DNA of 64,000 nt from NCBI RefSeq assembly GCF_013304825.1, contig NZ_JAAWUO010000012.1, positions 1 to 64,000 of the forward strand, written 5' to 3'. Position 1 is the stretch's first letter. Each line of letters starts with the position of its first letter. This DNA is from Blautia schinkii (lineage in GTDB: Bacteria; Bacillota; Clostridia; Lachnospirales; Lachnospiraceae). Both the position numbers and the translations under genes were made by a program. This document shows positions 26,906 through 36,931 of the stretch, one piece after another. Under the pieces are notes generated by a model. The model saw nothing but the letters and a program-made list of their open reading frames with translations. It was not told the DNA's origin and ran no database searches.

Positions 26906-27148
26906 ATGAAGATTTACGCTTATCATGGGAAGAAAAACGTATCCGGCGAAAAAATACGCCAGGTGAGACATATGAAAAGAATGTCCCAGTCTGCGCTGGC
27001 GGCTAAGATGCAGGTAGAGGGAGTTTTGCTGGAGCGTGACAGCATCAGCCGGATCGAAAGCGGAGAGCGTTTTGTGGCAGATTATGAACTGCGGGTGTTT
27101 GCGAAGGTTCTGGGAGTGGATGTAAAGTGGCTTTTAAATGAGAATTAA
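26906..27148 (+). CDS. XRE-family helix-turn-helix protein
   Basis: An 80-aa single-domain Cro/C1-type DNA-binding protein. The HTH runs from about residue 14 to 75 (SGEKIRQVRHMKRMSQSALA, SISRIESGERFV). AAAGG precedes the ATG. No partner gene or target is evident. It sits between araD and the lysine riboswitch, with no terminator visible between it and the riboswitch. Confidence 0.88.
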   Translation: MKIYAYHGKKNVSGEKIRQVRHMKRMSQSALAAKMQVEGVLLERDSISRIESGERFVADYELRVFAKVLGVDVKWLLNEN

Positions 27149-27250
27149 CTTGAGAAATAATTAACGCTTGCTATTTATGTCGGAAACTGCTACAGTATAA
27201 AGAAAAAAGACGGCTGTTGCTTTTTGCGGAAAGAACAGCCACGGATAAGA

Positions 27251-27412
27251 AGATAGAGGCGCGGATTTTATCAGTACTTACGGACATGAAGCCCTGGCAG
27301 GCTGTCCATGAAGAAAGGAAAATCCGCCGAAGTGCTCTGAACAGCCAGAGGTCAGGGTGCTGGGACGACGCAGAATATGCGGCGTACTGTCACGGGTGTG
27401 GAGCGCTATCTA
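27251..27412 (+). ncRNA. lysine riboswitch (L box)
   Basis: The aptamer signature is present in order: AGATAGAGGCGCGGA at the 5' side of P1, ATCAGTA, CGCCGAAGT, CTGGGACG, ACTGTCACG, and GGAGCGCTATCT closing P1. A strong intrinsic terminator follows about 25 nt later. It controls the downstream NhaC-family gene, which is therefore predicted to be a lysine transporter expressed when lysine is low. Confidence 0.93.
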
Positions 27413-27438
27413 ATAAGTTAAATAAGGATTATTTAACA

Positions 27439-27474
27439 GGAGGTGTTCTAAGAAGAGACAGCCTCCGTTTTTTT
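27439..27474 (+). terminator. riboswitch-controlled attenuator terminator
   Basis: GGAGG-TGT pairs with ACA-G-CCTCC, followed by GT7. An A/T-rich hairpin GTTAAATA/TATTTAAC (27417-27437) precedes it and may take part in the alternative fold. The ribosome binding site and ATG of the transporter follow. Confidence 0.85.
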
Positions 27475-27498
27475 GTCCCCGAAAAAGGGAGGAGAAAA

Positions 27499-29133
27499 AT
27501 GAGTAAAAAAGCAGGAACAGCATTGTCTCTCATGGCAATGGTATTCATGGGCGCGCTGGCAAGTCCCCTGACTGTGCTGGCAGCGGATGCGGAGGAGACT
27601 TATCAGCCTGCTCTGTATGCAACGATCTGGGCACTGCTTCCACCTCTGGTAGCGATCATCCTTGCGCTGATCACAAAAGAGGTATACAGCTCTCTGTTTG
27701 TGGGAATTGTAGTAGGAGCATTGCTTTATTCCGGATTTAAATTCGAAGGAACTGTAACACAAATTTTTGAGGGAGGAATCATCAAGGTTCTTTCTGACAG
27801 CTACAATGTAGGTATCCTGATCTTTTTGGTAATCCTGGGATCAGTGGTGTGTATGATGAACAAGGCCGGCGGCTCCGCCGCATTCGGAAGATGGGCCAGC
27901 CAGAAGATCCATACACGTGTAGGTGCCGAGCTGGCAGCGATTATTCTTGGTATCCTGATCTTTATTGATGACTATTTCAACTGCCTGACAGTAGGAAGCG
28001 TTATGCGTCCTGTAACAGACAGACATCACGTATCCAGAGCGAAATTCGCATACCTGATCGATGCAACAGCTGCTCCGGTATGTATTATCGCACCGATCTC
28101 ATCCTGGGCTGCAGCAGTCAGTGGATTCGTAGAAGGACAGGACGGACTTGCGATTTTTGTAAGAACGATCCCGTATAACTTTTATGCGATTCTTACTATT
28201 GTAATGATGGTGGGCATGGTACTGATGAAAACAGAATTCGGTGCTATGAAAACACATGAGATCAACGCTCTGAACGGAGATCTTTATACAACATCTGCAA
28301 GACCTTATGAGAATGCAACAGATGATGAAGCACCAAATCCCCGCGGAAAAGTGATCGATCTTGTGGTTCCGATCGTTGTGCTTGTTATCTGCTGTGTCAT
28401 CAGCATGATCTATACAGGAGGATTTTTCAGCGGAACAGATTTTGTCACTGCATTTTCACAGAGTGATGCTTCCACAGGTCTTGCAATGGGAAGTGCTTTT
28501 GGACTTGTGTTTGCGATCATTTTCTACATGGTTCGCCGTGTGATCAATTTCAGAGACTGTATGGCCTGTATCCCGGATGGTTTCAAAGCCATGGTACCGG
28601 CTATCATGATCCTGACTTTTGCATGGACATTGAAAGCTATGACAGATTCACTTGGCGCAGCAGTATTCGTAGAAGAGTCTATGCGTTCTGTTGCCGGTGG
28701 TATCGAGGTTATCCTTCCGGCGATCATCTTCCTGGTTGGATGCGGACTTGCTTTTGCAACAGGTACTTCCTGGGGAACATTCGGAATCCTGATCCCGATC
28801 GTTGTTGCAGTATTTGAGAAATCCAGTCCTGAGATGATGATCATTTCCATGTCAGCCTGCATGGCAGGTGCAGTTTGCGGAGATCACTGCTCACCGATTT
28901 CCGATACAACGATCATGGCTTCCGCCGGAGCGCAGTGTGATCATGTGACACATGTTTCCACACAGCTTCCATATGCGATCGTGGCTGCAGCAGTATCTTT
29001 TGTGACTTATATTGTAGCCGGTTTTGTAAAAACTGCATGGATCGCACTTCCGGTGGGAATCGTGCTGATGCTTGTTGTGCTTTTTGTTATTAAGATGATG
29101 AATCCTATGCCGATCGAGAAACCGACAGAGTAA
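27499..29133 (+). CDS. NhaC-family sodium-coupled antiporter, probable lysine transporter (LysW type)
   Basis: A 544-aa membrane protein with about 12 helices and an unusual cleavable-looking N-terminal signal segment (to about residue 30, VLAADAEE). Conserved NhaC-family parts include FIDDYFNCLTVGSVMRPVTD, FATGTSWGTFGI and GDHCSPISDTT. GGGAGGAG precedes ATG 27499. The open frame upstream to 27217 is riboswitch sequence and not coding. Family annotation is Na+/H+ antiporter, but the lysine riboswitch in front argues for sodium-driven lysine uptake, as proposed for LysW proteins. Confidence 0.88.
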   Translation: MSKKAGTALSLMAMVFMGALASPLTVLAADAEETYQPALYATIWALLPPLVAIILALITKEVYSSLFVGIVVGALLYSGFKFEGTVTQIFEGGIIKVLSDSYNVGILIFLVILGSVVCMMNKAGGSAAFGRWASQKIHTRVGAELAAIILGILIFIDDYFNCLTVGSVMRPVTDRHHVSRAKFAYLIDATAAPVCIIAPISSWAAAVSGFVEGQDGLAIFVRTIPYNFYAILTIVMMVGMVLMKTEFGAMKTHEINALNGDLYTTSARPYENATDDEAPNPRGKVIDLVVPIVVLVICCVISMIYTGGFFSGTDFVTAFSQSDASTGLAMGSAFGLVFAIIFYMVRRVINFRDCMACIPDGFKAMVPAIMILTFAWTLKAMTDSLGAAVFVEESMRSVAGGIEVILPAIIFLVGCGLAFATGTSWGTFGILIPIVVAVFEKSSPEMMIISMSACMAGAVCGDHCSPISDTTIMASAGAQCDHVTHVSTQLPYAIVAAAVSFVTYIVAGFVKTAWIALPVGIVLMLVVLFVIKMMNPMPIEKPTE

Positions 29134-29157
29134 CAGATATAATAATTTTACGGATAT

Positions 29158-29197
29158 AAGGCAGTAACGGAAAGAAATTTCCGGAGCTGCCTTTTTT
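29158..29197 (+). terminator. terminator of the transporter gene
   Basis: AAGGCAG...GGAAA pairs with TTTCC...CTGCCTT with a small internal loop and T6. Confidence 0.85.
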
Positions 29198-29290
29198 GTG
29201 CTTTCTATAATATTTCTCTTATGTTATAATGCAGGACAGACAGCAAGTAACAAATAATCATATATAGAATTAAAAAGAACAGGAGAGAGA

Positions 29291-30133
29291 ATGATAGAAT
29301 TAGGAAAAAAACAGAAACTGCTGGTTGTAAAAACCGTAGATTTCGGAATATATCTTGGAGAAGACAGAAATGCTCCTCAGAATGAGAGAGTGCTTCTTCC
29401 GTCCAAACAGGTGCCGGAGGGAACCAAGGCGGGTGATGAGCTGGAAGTTTTTATTTATAAAGATTCCCAGGACAGACTGATCGCCACAACAAGAGAGCCG
29501 ATGCTTCAGGTTGGACAGACAGCTGTTCTCAAGGTGAAACAGGTCACAAGAATCGGAGCATTCCTCGACTGGGGACTGGAGAAGGATCTTCTTCTTCCGT
29601 ACCATGAGCAGACCAACAGGGTTCGCGAGGGTGAGGAGTGTCTGGTGGCTCTTTATGTTGATAAGAGCAGCAGACTTTGTGCTACTATGAAAGTGTACCA
29701 TTATCTTTCTACAAGAACTCCATATGGACCTGGAGATATGGTGAAGGGCCGTGTCTATGAAATCAGTGGAAACTTTGGCGTTTTTGTTGCGATAGATGAT
29801 AAATATTCCGCACTGATTCCTGCAAGAGAGGCAACCGGTAAATACAGACCGGGAACAGTTCTTGATCTTCGTGTTACTGAAGTGAAGGAAGATGGTAAGA
29901 TGAATGTCAGCGACCGCCAGAAGGCTTACATCCAGATCAACGAGGATGCAGAGAGCGTACTCAGTGTGATCGAGGAATTTGCAGGCGTGCTTCCTTTTGA
30001 TGACCATGCTTCACCGGAAGTTATCAAGAGAGAGTTTGGCCTGAGCAAGAATGCGTTCAAGCGCGCAGTTGGCCATCTGATGAAAGAAGGCAAGGTAGAG
30101 ATCCGCGACAAGAGGATCTATATTAAAAAATAA
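29291..30133 (+). CDS. cvfB: CvfB-type S1 RNA-binding protein
   Basis: A 280-aa protein with tandem S1 OB-fold domains (about 1-65, 70-140, 145-215) and a C-terminal winged helix (about 225-280, ending KREFGLSKNAFKRAVGHLMK and a basic tail). This is the architecture of CvfB/YitL, an RNA-binding regulator. AGGAG lies 5 nt before the ATG. It precedes dnaE with a possible weak terminator between. Confidence 0.9.
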   Translation: MIELGKKQKLLVVKTVDFGIYLGEDRNAPQNERVLLPSKQVPEGTKAGDELEVFIYKDSQDRLIATTREPMLQVGQTAVLKVKQVTRIGAFLDWGLEKDLLLPYHEQTNRVREGEECLVALYVDKSSRLCATMKVYHYLSTRTPYGPGDMVKGRVYEISGNFGVFVAIDDKYSALIPAREATGKYRPGTVLDLRVTEVKEDGKMNVSDRQKAYIQINEDAESVLSVIEEFAGVLPFDDHASPEVIKREFGLSKNAFKRAVGHLMKEGKVEIRDKRIYIKK

Positions 30134-30163
30134 CAAGGTGTTGACCGGCTCCGGATCAGACAC

Positions 30164-30218
30164 GCTCCGGCACGTTCCGAGATAAAGTGCAGGGCGGGTA
30201 GGATGCGGAGCTTTTTTT
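30164..30218 (+). terminator. possible terminator between cvfB and dnaE
   Basis: GCTCCG (30164-30169) can pair with CGGAGC (30206-30211), followed by T7. The loop is long, so efficiency is uncertain. Confidence 0.4.
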
Positions 30219-30237
30219 CACAATAAGGAGAGAAAAT

Positions 30238-33200
30238 TTGGAGTTTACACATTTGCATGTCCATACAGAATACAGTCTTCTGGATGGCTCCAACAAAATT
30301 AAAGAATACGTGGCCAGGGTGAAGGAACTGGGAATGGACAGCGCGGCGATCACAGACCACGGCGTTATGTATGGTGTGATCGATTTTTACAGGGCTGCCA
30401 GAGAAGCCGGAATCAATCCGATCCTGGGCTGCGAGGTTTATGTGGCTCCCGGATCACGTTTTGACAGGGAGGTAGGAAGCGGAGATGACCGTTATTACCA
30501 TCTTGTGCTTCTGGCTGAGAACAACCAGGGCTACAGTAACCTGATGAAGATCGTATCCAGGGCATTTGTGGAAGGTTTTTATTATAAGCCTCGTGTAGAT
30601 CTTGAGCTTCTGGAAAAATATCACGAGGGAATCATTGCATTAAGTGCCTGCCTGGCCGGAGAAGTAGCCCGTTACCTTGCACGGGGTATGTACGAGGATG
30701 CGAAGGTCGCAGCCCTGCGTTATCAGGATATTTTTGGAAAAGGGAATTTTTTTCTGGAGCTGCAGGATCATGGAATTCCGGAGCAGCAGACTGTAAACCA
30801 GCAGCTTCTCCGCATGCACAGAGAGACAGGCATTGATCTGGTTGCTACCAATGATGTGCATTACACCATGGCTGAGGATGCGGAGCCCCATGACGTGCTT
30901 CTTTGCCTGCAGACACAGAAGAAACTTACAGATGAGAACAGAATGCGCTATGAGGGCGGTCAGTATTACGTGAAATCTCCGGAAGAGATGGCAAGACTTT
31001 TTCCATATGCTCTGGAAGCTCTGGAAAATACCCATAAGATAGCCGAGAGATGTCATGTGGAGATCGAATTCGGTGTGACCAAGCTGCCGAAATATGATGT
31101 GCCGGACGGGCTTACTTCCTGGGAATATCTGAACAAGCTTTGCCATGAGGGACTGGAACAACGGTACCATCCGGTAACAGAGGAACTGAAGAAGCGTCTG
31201 GATTATGAGCTCACTACCATTAAAAATATGGGATATGTGGATTATTTTCTCATTGTGTGGGATTTCATTAAATATGCCCGGGATAATGACATTATGGTTG
31301 GCCCTGGCCGAGGCTCTGCCGCAGGAAGCCTGGTTGCCTACACACTTGGGATTACTCAGCTGGATCCTATCCGTTATGACCTGCTGTTTGAGCGTTTTCT
31401 GAATCCGGAACGAGTATCCATGCCTGATATTGATGTTGACTTCTGCTTCGAACGAAGACAGGAGGTTATCGATTATGTAAGACGGAAATACGGCGATGAC
31501 TGCGTGGTTCAGATCGTTACTTTTGGTACGCTGGCAGCGAGAGGTGTTATCCGCGATGTCGGCCGTGTTCTGGATATGCCTTATGCACAGGTGGATACCA
31601 TTGCAAAGATGATCCCGCAGGAGCTTAATATCACGATAGATAAGGCGCTGGGGATGAATCCGGAATTTCGTAAAGCTTATGAGGAACAGGAAGATATCCA
31701 TCGTTTGATCGATCTTGCAAAGCGGCTGGAGGGTCTTCCAAGGCATACTTCCATGCATGCGGCGGGTGTTGTGATCAGCCAGAAGGATGTTTCTGAATAT
31801 GTGCCGCTTTCCAGGGCACAGGACGGTTCCATTGTCACTCAGTTTACCATGACAACTTTGGAAGAGCTTGGTCTTCTGAAAATGGATTTTCTGGGTCTCC
31901 GGACACTGACAGTTATCCAGAATGCAGTAAAAATGGTGGAAAAAGACACGGGTACTCTTCTGGATATGCAGAAGATCGATTATAACGACAAAAAAGTACT
32001 GGATTCCCTTGGAACCGGACGTTCTGACGGTGTGTTCCAGCTTGAGAGTGCGGGTATGAAAAACTTCATGAAGGAGCTGAAACCCCAGAGTCTTGAGGAT
32101 GTGATCGCAGGAATTTCGCTGTACCGTCCGGGGCCTATGGATTTTATTCCTCAGTATATCCGAGGAAAGAACCGCCCGGATACCATCCGTTACGATTGTC
32201 CGCAGATGGAGCCGATCCTGAAGCCGACTTATGGATGTATTGTGTATCAGGAGCAGGTTATGCAGATCGTTCGAGAGCTTGCCGGATATACGCTTGGACG
32301 AAGTGACCTTGTGCGCCGTGCCATGTCCAAGAAAAAAGCTTCTGTCATGGCAAAAGAGCGTCAGAATTTTGTTTACGGTAATGAAGAAGAAGGGGTTCCG
32401 GGATGTATTGCAAACGGAATTTCAGAGGAAATCGCAAACAAGATTTACGACGAGATGACGGATTTTGCAAAGTATGCGTTTAACAAGTCTCATGCTGCAG
32501 CTTATGCAGTGGTTTCTTATCAGACTGCGTATCTGAAATATTATTATCCTGTGGAATTCATGGCTGCGCTGATGACATCCGTTGTGGAAATGCCGAACAA
32601 GGTTGCAGAGTATATTTCTGTGTGCCGCCAGATGGGAATCCAGATCCTGCCACCGGATATTAACCGTGGTATGTATGGATTTTCTGTTGATAAAGGAGCT
32701 ATCCGCTATGCACTTTCTGCCATTAAGAGTATTGGCCGTCCGGTTATTGAAGGAATCGTGAGAGAAAGGGAAGAACATGGAGAATATACTTCCCTGAAGA
32801 CTTTTGTGGAGCGTAATATTAATCAGATCAACAAAAGAGTTGTGGAAAATCTGATCAAGGCTGGAGCACTGGATTGTATGGAAGGAAACCGGAAGCAGAA
32901 GATGTTCGTTTATCCGCAAATCATCGACAGTATTAACCAGGATAAGAAACATTCAATGGCAGGGCAGATGAGTCTTTTTGATATTGTATCAGAAGAAGAT
33001 AAGAAAGAATTCGAGATCCGTATGCCGCAAATCGCTGAGTATACGAACGATGTGATTCTCGCCTTCGAAAAGGATGTTCTTGGGATTTACCTGAGCGGAC
33101 ATCCTCTGGAACAGTATCGCAGCATGATGGAAAAAATGATTTCCGCAAAAACCTCAGATTTCCAGCCGGATGATGAGACAGGAATTCCGGAGGTTTATGA

Positions 33201-33705
33201 TAACCAGAAGGTTATTGTCGGCGGAATGATCACGGATAAAACGATAAAATATACAAAGAATAATAAGGTAATGGCATTTCTTACACTAGAAGATCTGGTA
33301 GGAACTGTGGAGATCGTAGTTTTCCCGCGTGACTACGAAAAATGTCAGATGTTTATCAATGAAGAGGCGAAGCTTTTTATTCAGGGAAGAGTATCTGCCG
33401 AGGACGACAAAGCCAGCAAGCTTATTCTGGAAAAAGTCCGCTCTTTTGATGATATGCCGCGTGAATTGTGGATCCAGTTTGACAGCAGGGAAGATTACGC
33501 AAAAGCAGAAACCGACCTGGTGGATGATCTGATGGAATCAAAAGGAAACAGCACAGTAGTCATCTATCTGAAGGATGTCAAGGCCATGAAGAAACTTCCT
33601 CCTGCATATCAGGTTCATATCGAGGATTCCTGGCTCGATAAAATGTGTGAAAAATATGGAAGTTCCAATGTTAAAATTGTGGAGAGAGTATTGAAAAACT
33701 TATAA
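30238..33705 (+). CDS. dnaE: DNA polymerase III alpha subunit
   Basis: A 1155-aa C-family replicative polymerase. The N-terminal PHP domain begins HLHVHTEYSLLDG. The catalytic palm has GPGRGSAAGSL and PDIDVDF (396-402, with Asp399 and Asp401). The fingers, a beta-binding region and a C-terminal OB domain follow. It begins with TTG 30238, 7 nt after AAGGAG. No ATG fits. Size is normal for Firmicute DnaE. Confidence 0.97.
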   Translation: MEFTHLHVHTEYSLLDGSNKIKEYVARVKELGMDSAAITDHGVMYGVIDFYRAAREAGINPILGCEVYVAPGSRFDREVGSGDDRYYHLVLLAENNQGYSNLMKIVSRAFVEGFYYKPRVDLELLEKYHEGIIALSACLAGEVARYLARGMYEDAKVAALRYQDIFGKGNFFLELQDHGIPEQQTVNQQLLRMHRETGIDLVATNDVHYTMAEDAEPHDVLLCLQTQKKLTDENRMRYEGGQYYVKSPEEMARLFPYALEALENTHKIAERCHVEIEFGVTKLPKYDVPDGLTSWEYLNKLCHEGLEQRYHPVTEELKKRLDYELTTIKNMGYVDYFLIVWDFIKYARDNDIMVGPGRGSAAGSLVAYTLGITQLDPIRYDLLFERFLNPERVSMPDIDVDFCFERRQEVIDYVRRKYGDDCVVQIVTFGTLAARGVIRDVGRVLDMPYAQVDTIAKMIPQELNITIDKALGMNPEFRKAYEEQEDIHRLIDLAKRLEGLPRHTSMHAAGVVISQKDVSEYVPLSRAQDGSIVTQFTMTTLEELGLLKMDFLGLRTLTVIQNAVKMVEKDTGTLLDMQKIDYNDKKVLDSLGTGRSDGVFQLESAGMKNFMKELKPQSLEDVIAGISLYRPGPMDFIPQYIRGKNRPDTIRYDCPQMEPILKPTYGCIVYQEQVMQIVRELAGYTLGRSDLVRRAMSKKKASVMAKERQNFVYGNEEEGVPGCIANGISEEIANKIYDEMTDFAKYAFNKSHAAAYAVVSYQTAYLKYYYPVEFMAALMTSVVEMPNKVAEYISVCRQMGIQILPPDINRGMYGFSVDKGAIRYALSAIKSIGRPVIEGIVREREEHGEYTSLKTFVERNINQINKRVVENLIKAGALDCMEGNRKQKMFVYPQIIDSINQDKKHSMAGQMSLFDIVSEEDKKEFEIRMPQIAEYTNDVILAFEKDVLGIYLSGHPLEQYRSMMEKMISAKTSDFQPDDETGIPEVYDNQKVIVGGMITDKTIKYTKNNKVMAFLTLEDLVGTVEIVVFPRDYEKCQMFINEEAKLFIQGRVSAEDDKASKLILEKVRSFDDMPRELWIQFDSREDYAKAETDLVDDLMESKGNSTVVIYLKDVKAMKKLPPAYQVHIEDSWLDKMCEKYGSSNVKIVERVLKNL

Positions 33706-33773
33706 AAATGCTATAAACTATATCCGAATATGTGTATCACAATAGGTTGTTTCATAAGATGGAGGATAACAAT

Positions 33774-34763
33774 ATGGCAGAGAACAAAATCAAAACGATC
33801 GGCGTTTTGACCAGTGGCGGTGACGCACCTGGAATGAATGCTGCAATCCGTGCTGTTGTCAGAAGAGGATTAAGCAGCGGACTGAACGTAAAGGGAATCT
33901 ATAAAGGATACAGCGGTCTCTTAAATGAAGAGATCAGGGACATGACAGCAAAAGATGTTTCCGATACGATTGAACGAGGCGGAACAATTCTTTACACTGC
34001 CAGATGTGCAGAGATGAGAACAGAGGAAGGACAGCAGCAGGCTGCAGAAATCTGCAGAAAACATGGAATCGACGGCCTTGTTGTTATCGGTGGAGACGGT
34101 TCCTTCGCAGGTGCTCAGAAACTTGCGAACCTTGGAATCAATACCATTGGACTGCCGGGAACTATTGACCTTGATATCGCATGTACTGAGTATACGATCG
34201 GTTTCGATACAGCTGTAAACACAGCTATGGAAGCTATTGATAAGGTACGTGATACATCTACATCCCATGAGAGATGCAGTATCATTGAGGTTATGGGACG
34301 TAACGCCGGATACCTTGCTGTATGGTGCGGTATCGCCAACGGTGCTGAGGACGTTTTGATCCCGGAGAAATATGATTATGACGAGCAGAAGCTTATTGAC
34401 AATATCGTTGAGAGCCGTAAGAAAGGCAAGAAACACCACATTATCGTAAATGCTGAGGGTATCGGACATTCCGAAGCCATGGCGAAACGTATCGAGGCTG
34501 CAACAGGTATCGAGACACGTGCTACTATCCTCGGACATATGCAGCGTGGTGGAAACCCGACATGTAAGGACCGTGTATATGCGTCTATGATGGGTGCTCT
34601 TGCAGTAGATCTTCTTGTTGCCGGAAAACGCAGCCGTGTAGTTGGATACCGTCATGGTGAGTTTGTTGATTTTGACATCAATGAGGCTCTTGCAATGCAG
34701 AAGAATGTAGACTCCTACATGTGGGAGGTCTGCAATTCACTTTCTCATAATTACAGAAAATAA
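33774..34763 (+). CDS. pfkA: ATP-dependent 6-phosphofructokinase
   Basis: A 329-aa glycolytic enzyme that phosphorylates fructose-6-phosphate. GGDGS (106-110) indicates ATP as donor, and MGRNAGYLA is conserved. The catalytic loop reads TIDLD (130-134) where Bacillus PfkA has TIDND: the catalytic Asp is kept, the Asn beside it is Leu. GGAGG is 8 nt before ATG 33774, so a longer frame is rejected. It follows dnaE closely, the usual clostridial order. Confidence 0.96.
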   Translation: MAENKIKTIGVLTSGGDAPGMNAAIRAVVRRGLSSGLNVKGIYKGYSGLLNEEIRDMTAKDVSDTIERGGTILYTARCAEMRTEEGQQQAAEICRKHGIDGLVVIGGDGSFAGAQKLANLGINTIGLPGTIDLDIACTEYTIGFDTAVNTAMEAIDKVRDTSTSHERCSIIEVMGRNAGYLAVWCGIANGAEDVLIPEKYDYDEQKLIDNIVESRKKGKKHHIIVNAEGIGHSEAMAKRIEAATGIETRATILGHMQRGGNPTCKDRVYASMMGALAVDLLVAGKRSRVVGYRHGEFVDFDINEALAMQKNVDSYMWEVCNSLSHNYRK

Positions 34764-34768
34764 TATTT

Positions 34769-36163
34769 ATGAACTTAAAAAAAGTTTCAGACGGATTGCA
34801 TAAACTGAATACGTCACAAATAATTGCCCTCGGCTTTGCGGGGGTGATTTTTGTAGGTGGACTTATTTTGTGGCTGCCGTTCTGCAGTGCACCCGGGCAG
34901 GCTGTTACCTTCCCGGATGCTGTTTTTACGGCGGCAACCAGTGTATGTGTGACAGGACTTTCCACAGTTGTTATGGCGACACGGTGGAGTAACATCGGAA
35001 AAATCGTCATACTGTGCTTGATACAGATCGGAGGCATTGGCCTGATCGCTCTTGCAAATATGATCTTTATCAGCTTTCGCAGGAAAATTTCCCTCAAAAA
35101 CCGTCGGATCATCAAAGAATCCTATAACCTGGATCAGATGGGCGGCGTGGTTCCGGTCATGCGGAGTGTAGTAAAATGTGTATTCCTGGCAGAAGGAGTC
35201 GGTGCGGTTCTGTATGCAATCTGCTTTGTGCCGGAATTCGGATGGAAAAAAGGTATGACTCATGCTGTGTTTCTGGCAATATCTGCATTCTGCAATGCAG
35301 GAATCGACCTTTTCGGGGAAACAAGTCTTGCTGCTTATGTGAGCAGTCCACTGGTGAATCTTACGACGATCGGACTGATCATTGTTTCAGGACTTGGATT
35401 TATTGTATGGTGGGATCTCTGGGATAAATTTCGTAAGATCATAAAGAAAGAACTTTCCCCGGGGAGATTTTTTCGGGTGTTGCGTCTTCAGAGCAAACTG
35501 GTCCTTACCATGACTGGGATACTGGTATTTGCAGGCGCACTGCTTGTATTTATCTTTGAATCCGGAAATCCGCTTACACTGGCAGACAAGCCACTTGGAA
35601 CAAAGATCATGGCATCTTTTTTCCAGTCAGTGACAACACGTACAGCTGGATTTTATACGATAGATCAGTCACAGCTGTCCACATCGACAGTGATCATCTC
35701 TCTGCTTTGGATGTTTACCGGTGGTTCTCCTATGGGAACAGCCGGTGGTGTGAAGACAACGACTATCGCGGTTCTGATCCTTTCCATTGTAGCGTACCTT
35801 CAGGGAAAAAAAGATGTAGAAGTTTACGGTCGGAGGATTCGCGAGAGCTATCTCCGTTCAGCAATGGTTGTTGCCGGAACCAGTTTGCTGATACTTTTTA
35901 CTATGTCGGTTCTTTTATCAGCAGCAATGCCGGAAGCAGATCTGGCAGATATTTTGTATGAAATCACTTCCGCAGTGGCAACAGTAGGACTTTCCAGAGG
36001 ACTGACACCGCAGTTAAATGTGACAGGTAAATGGATCGTGATCCTCACTATGTATCTGGGACGTATTGGGCCGCTGACTCTGGGAACAGCAGTTGTGGCA
36101 AAAGTACGCAACATGCCGGGAAGTACCACTCATCTGGGTGAAGAGGATATTATGATCGGTTAA
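34769..36163 (+). CDS. ktrB: KtrB/TrkH-type potassium transporter membrane subunit
   Basis: A 464-aa channel-like protein with four M1-P-M2 repeats. The selectivity-filter turns are visible: TSVCVTGLS, SAFCNAGID, VTTRTAGFY and ATVGLSRG. It imports K+ (Na+-linked in KtrB systems) together with the KtrA-like protein encoded next. The ATG lies 5 nt after the pfkA stop with no clear ribosome binding site, suggesting coupling to pfkA translation. Confidence 0.95.
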   Translation: MNLKKVSDGLHKLNTSQIIALGFAGVIFVGGLILWLPFCSAPGQAVTFPDAVFTAATSVCVTGLSTVVMATRWSNIGKIVILCLIQIGGIGLIALANMIFISFRRKISLKNRRIIKESYNLDQMGGVVPVMRSVVKCVFLAEGVGAVLYAICFVPEFGWKKGMTHAVFLAISAFCNAGIDLFGETSLAAYVSSPLVNLTTIGLIIVSGLGFIVWWDLWDKFRKIIKKELSPGRFFRVLRLQSKLVLTMTGILVFAGALLVFIFESGNPLTLADKPLGTKIMASFFQSVTTRTAGFYTIDQSQLSTSTVIISLLWMFTGGSPMGTAGGVKTTTIAVLILSIVAYLQGKKDVEVYGRRIRESYLRSAMVVAGTSLLILFTMSVLLSAAMPEADLADILYEITSAVATVGLSRGLTPQLNVTGKWIVILTMYLGRIGPLTLGTAVVAKVRNMPGSTTHLGEEDIMIG

Positions 36164-36176
36164 ACAGGAGAAAAGA

Positions 36177-36839
36177 ATGAAGAATAAATCATTTGCTGTG
36201 ATAGGTCTGGGACAGTTCGGAATGACTCTTGCAGTGACACTTGCTGAGTCAGACTGTGACGTTCTTGCCATTGACGACAAAGAAGAAAATATTGAAGAAA
36301 TTTCCGAAAAAGTAACCTACGCGGTGAAAGCGGATGTACGTGAGCCGGGGATCCTCAAGGCACTGGGTGTTCAGAACGTGGATGTGGCGATCATTGCAGT
36401 TGCGGAAAATCTGGAGGCCAGCATTTCCGCGACCATGCAGGCCAAGGATCTGGGAGTTCCTTTTGTAGTAGCGAAGAGCATGAATTCCCTTCATGGACGC
36501 ATTCTTGACAAAATCGGTGCAGATAAGATCATCTATCCGGAACAGTCAATGGGGCTGCGTGTAGCCAGAAATCTTATGTCCGGCGGATATCTGGATGTGT
36601 TTGAACTTTCCTCGGAATTCAGCATAGCAGAGTTTGCCATTCCGGAATCCTGGATCGGAAAAAGCCTCGTAGAGCTTAATGTCAGGGAGTGTTTTCATAT
36701 CAATATCATCGGTGTCAAGCAGGGTGAGAATGTTACTGTGGATCTGAAACCTTCCGAACCGCTTCCGGAGCATTGTTCCGTAATCGCCATTGGAAAGAAT
36801 AAAGATCTGAACGCAAGCTCTGAGGGACTGCGTTCGTAA
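36177..36839 (+). CDS. ktrA: KtrA/TrkA-type potassium uptake regulatory subunit
   Basis: A 220-aa cytoplasmic gating subunit. An RCK-N Rossmann domain with GLGQFG (10-15) binds ATP/ADP or NAD(H), and a C-terminal RCK-C domain runs from about residue 140. It opens the KtrB pore encoded 13 nt upstream. AGGAG precedes the ATG. Confidence 0.95.
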   Translation: MKNKSFAVIGLGQFGMTLAVTLAESDCDVLAIDDKEENIEEISEKVTYAVKADVREPGILKALGVQNVDVAIIAVAENLEASISATMQAKDLGVPFVVAKSMNSLHGRILDKIGADKIIYPEQSMGLRVARNLMSGGYLDVFELSSEFSIAEFAIPESWIGKSLVELNVRECFHINIIGVKQGENVTVDLKPSEPLPEHCSVIAIGKNKDLNASSEGLRS

Positions 36840-36931
36840 GCAGGCAGCAAAATGAAATGTGAAAATCTGCTTTGCCCGGAATCGGCATTTATGCAGGAAA
36901 AACGGATAAGCAGAAATGGAGAAATAAAAAC

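Noticed and set aside
27217-27498. N-terminal extension of the NhaC-family gene
   Set aside because: This stretch is the lysine riboswitch and its terminator. The real start has its own GGGAGGAG at 27499.
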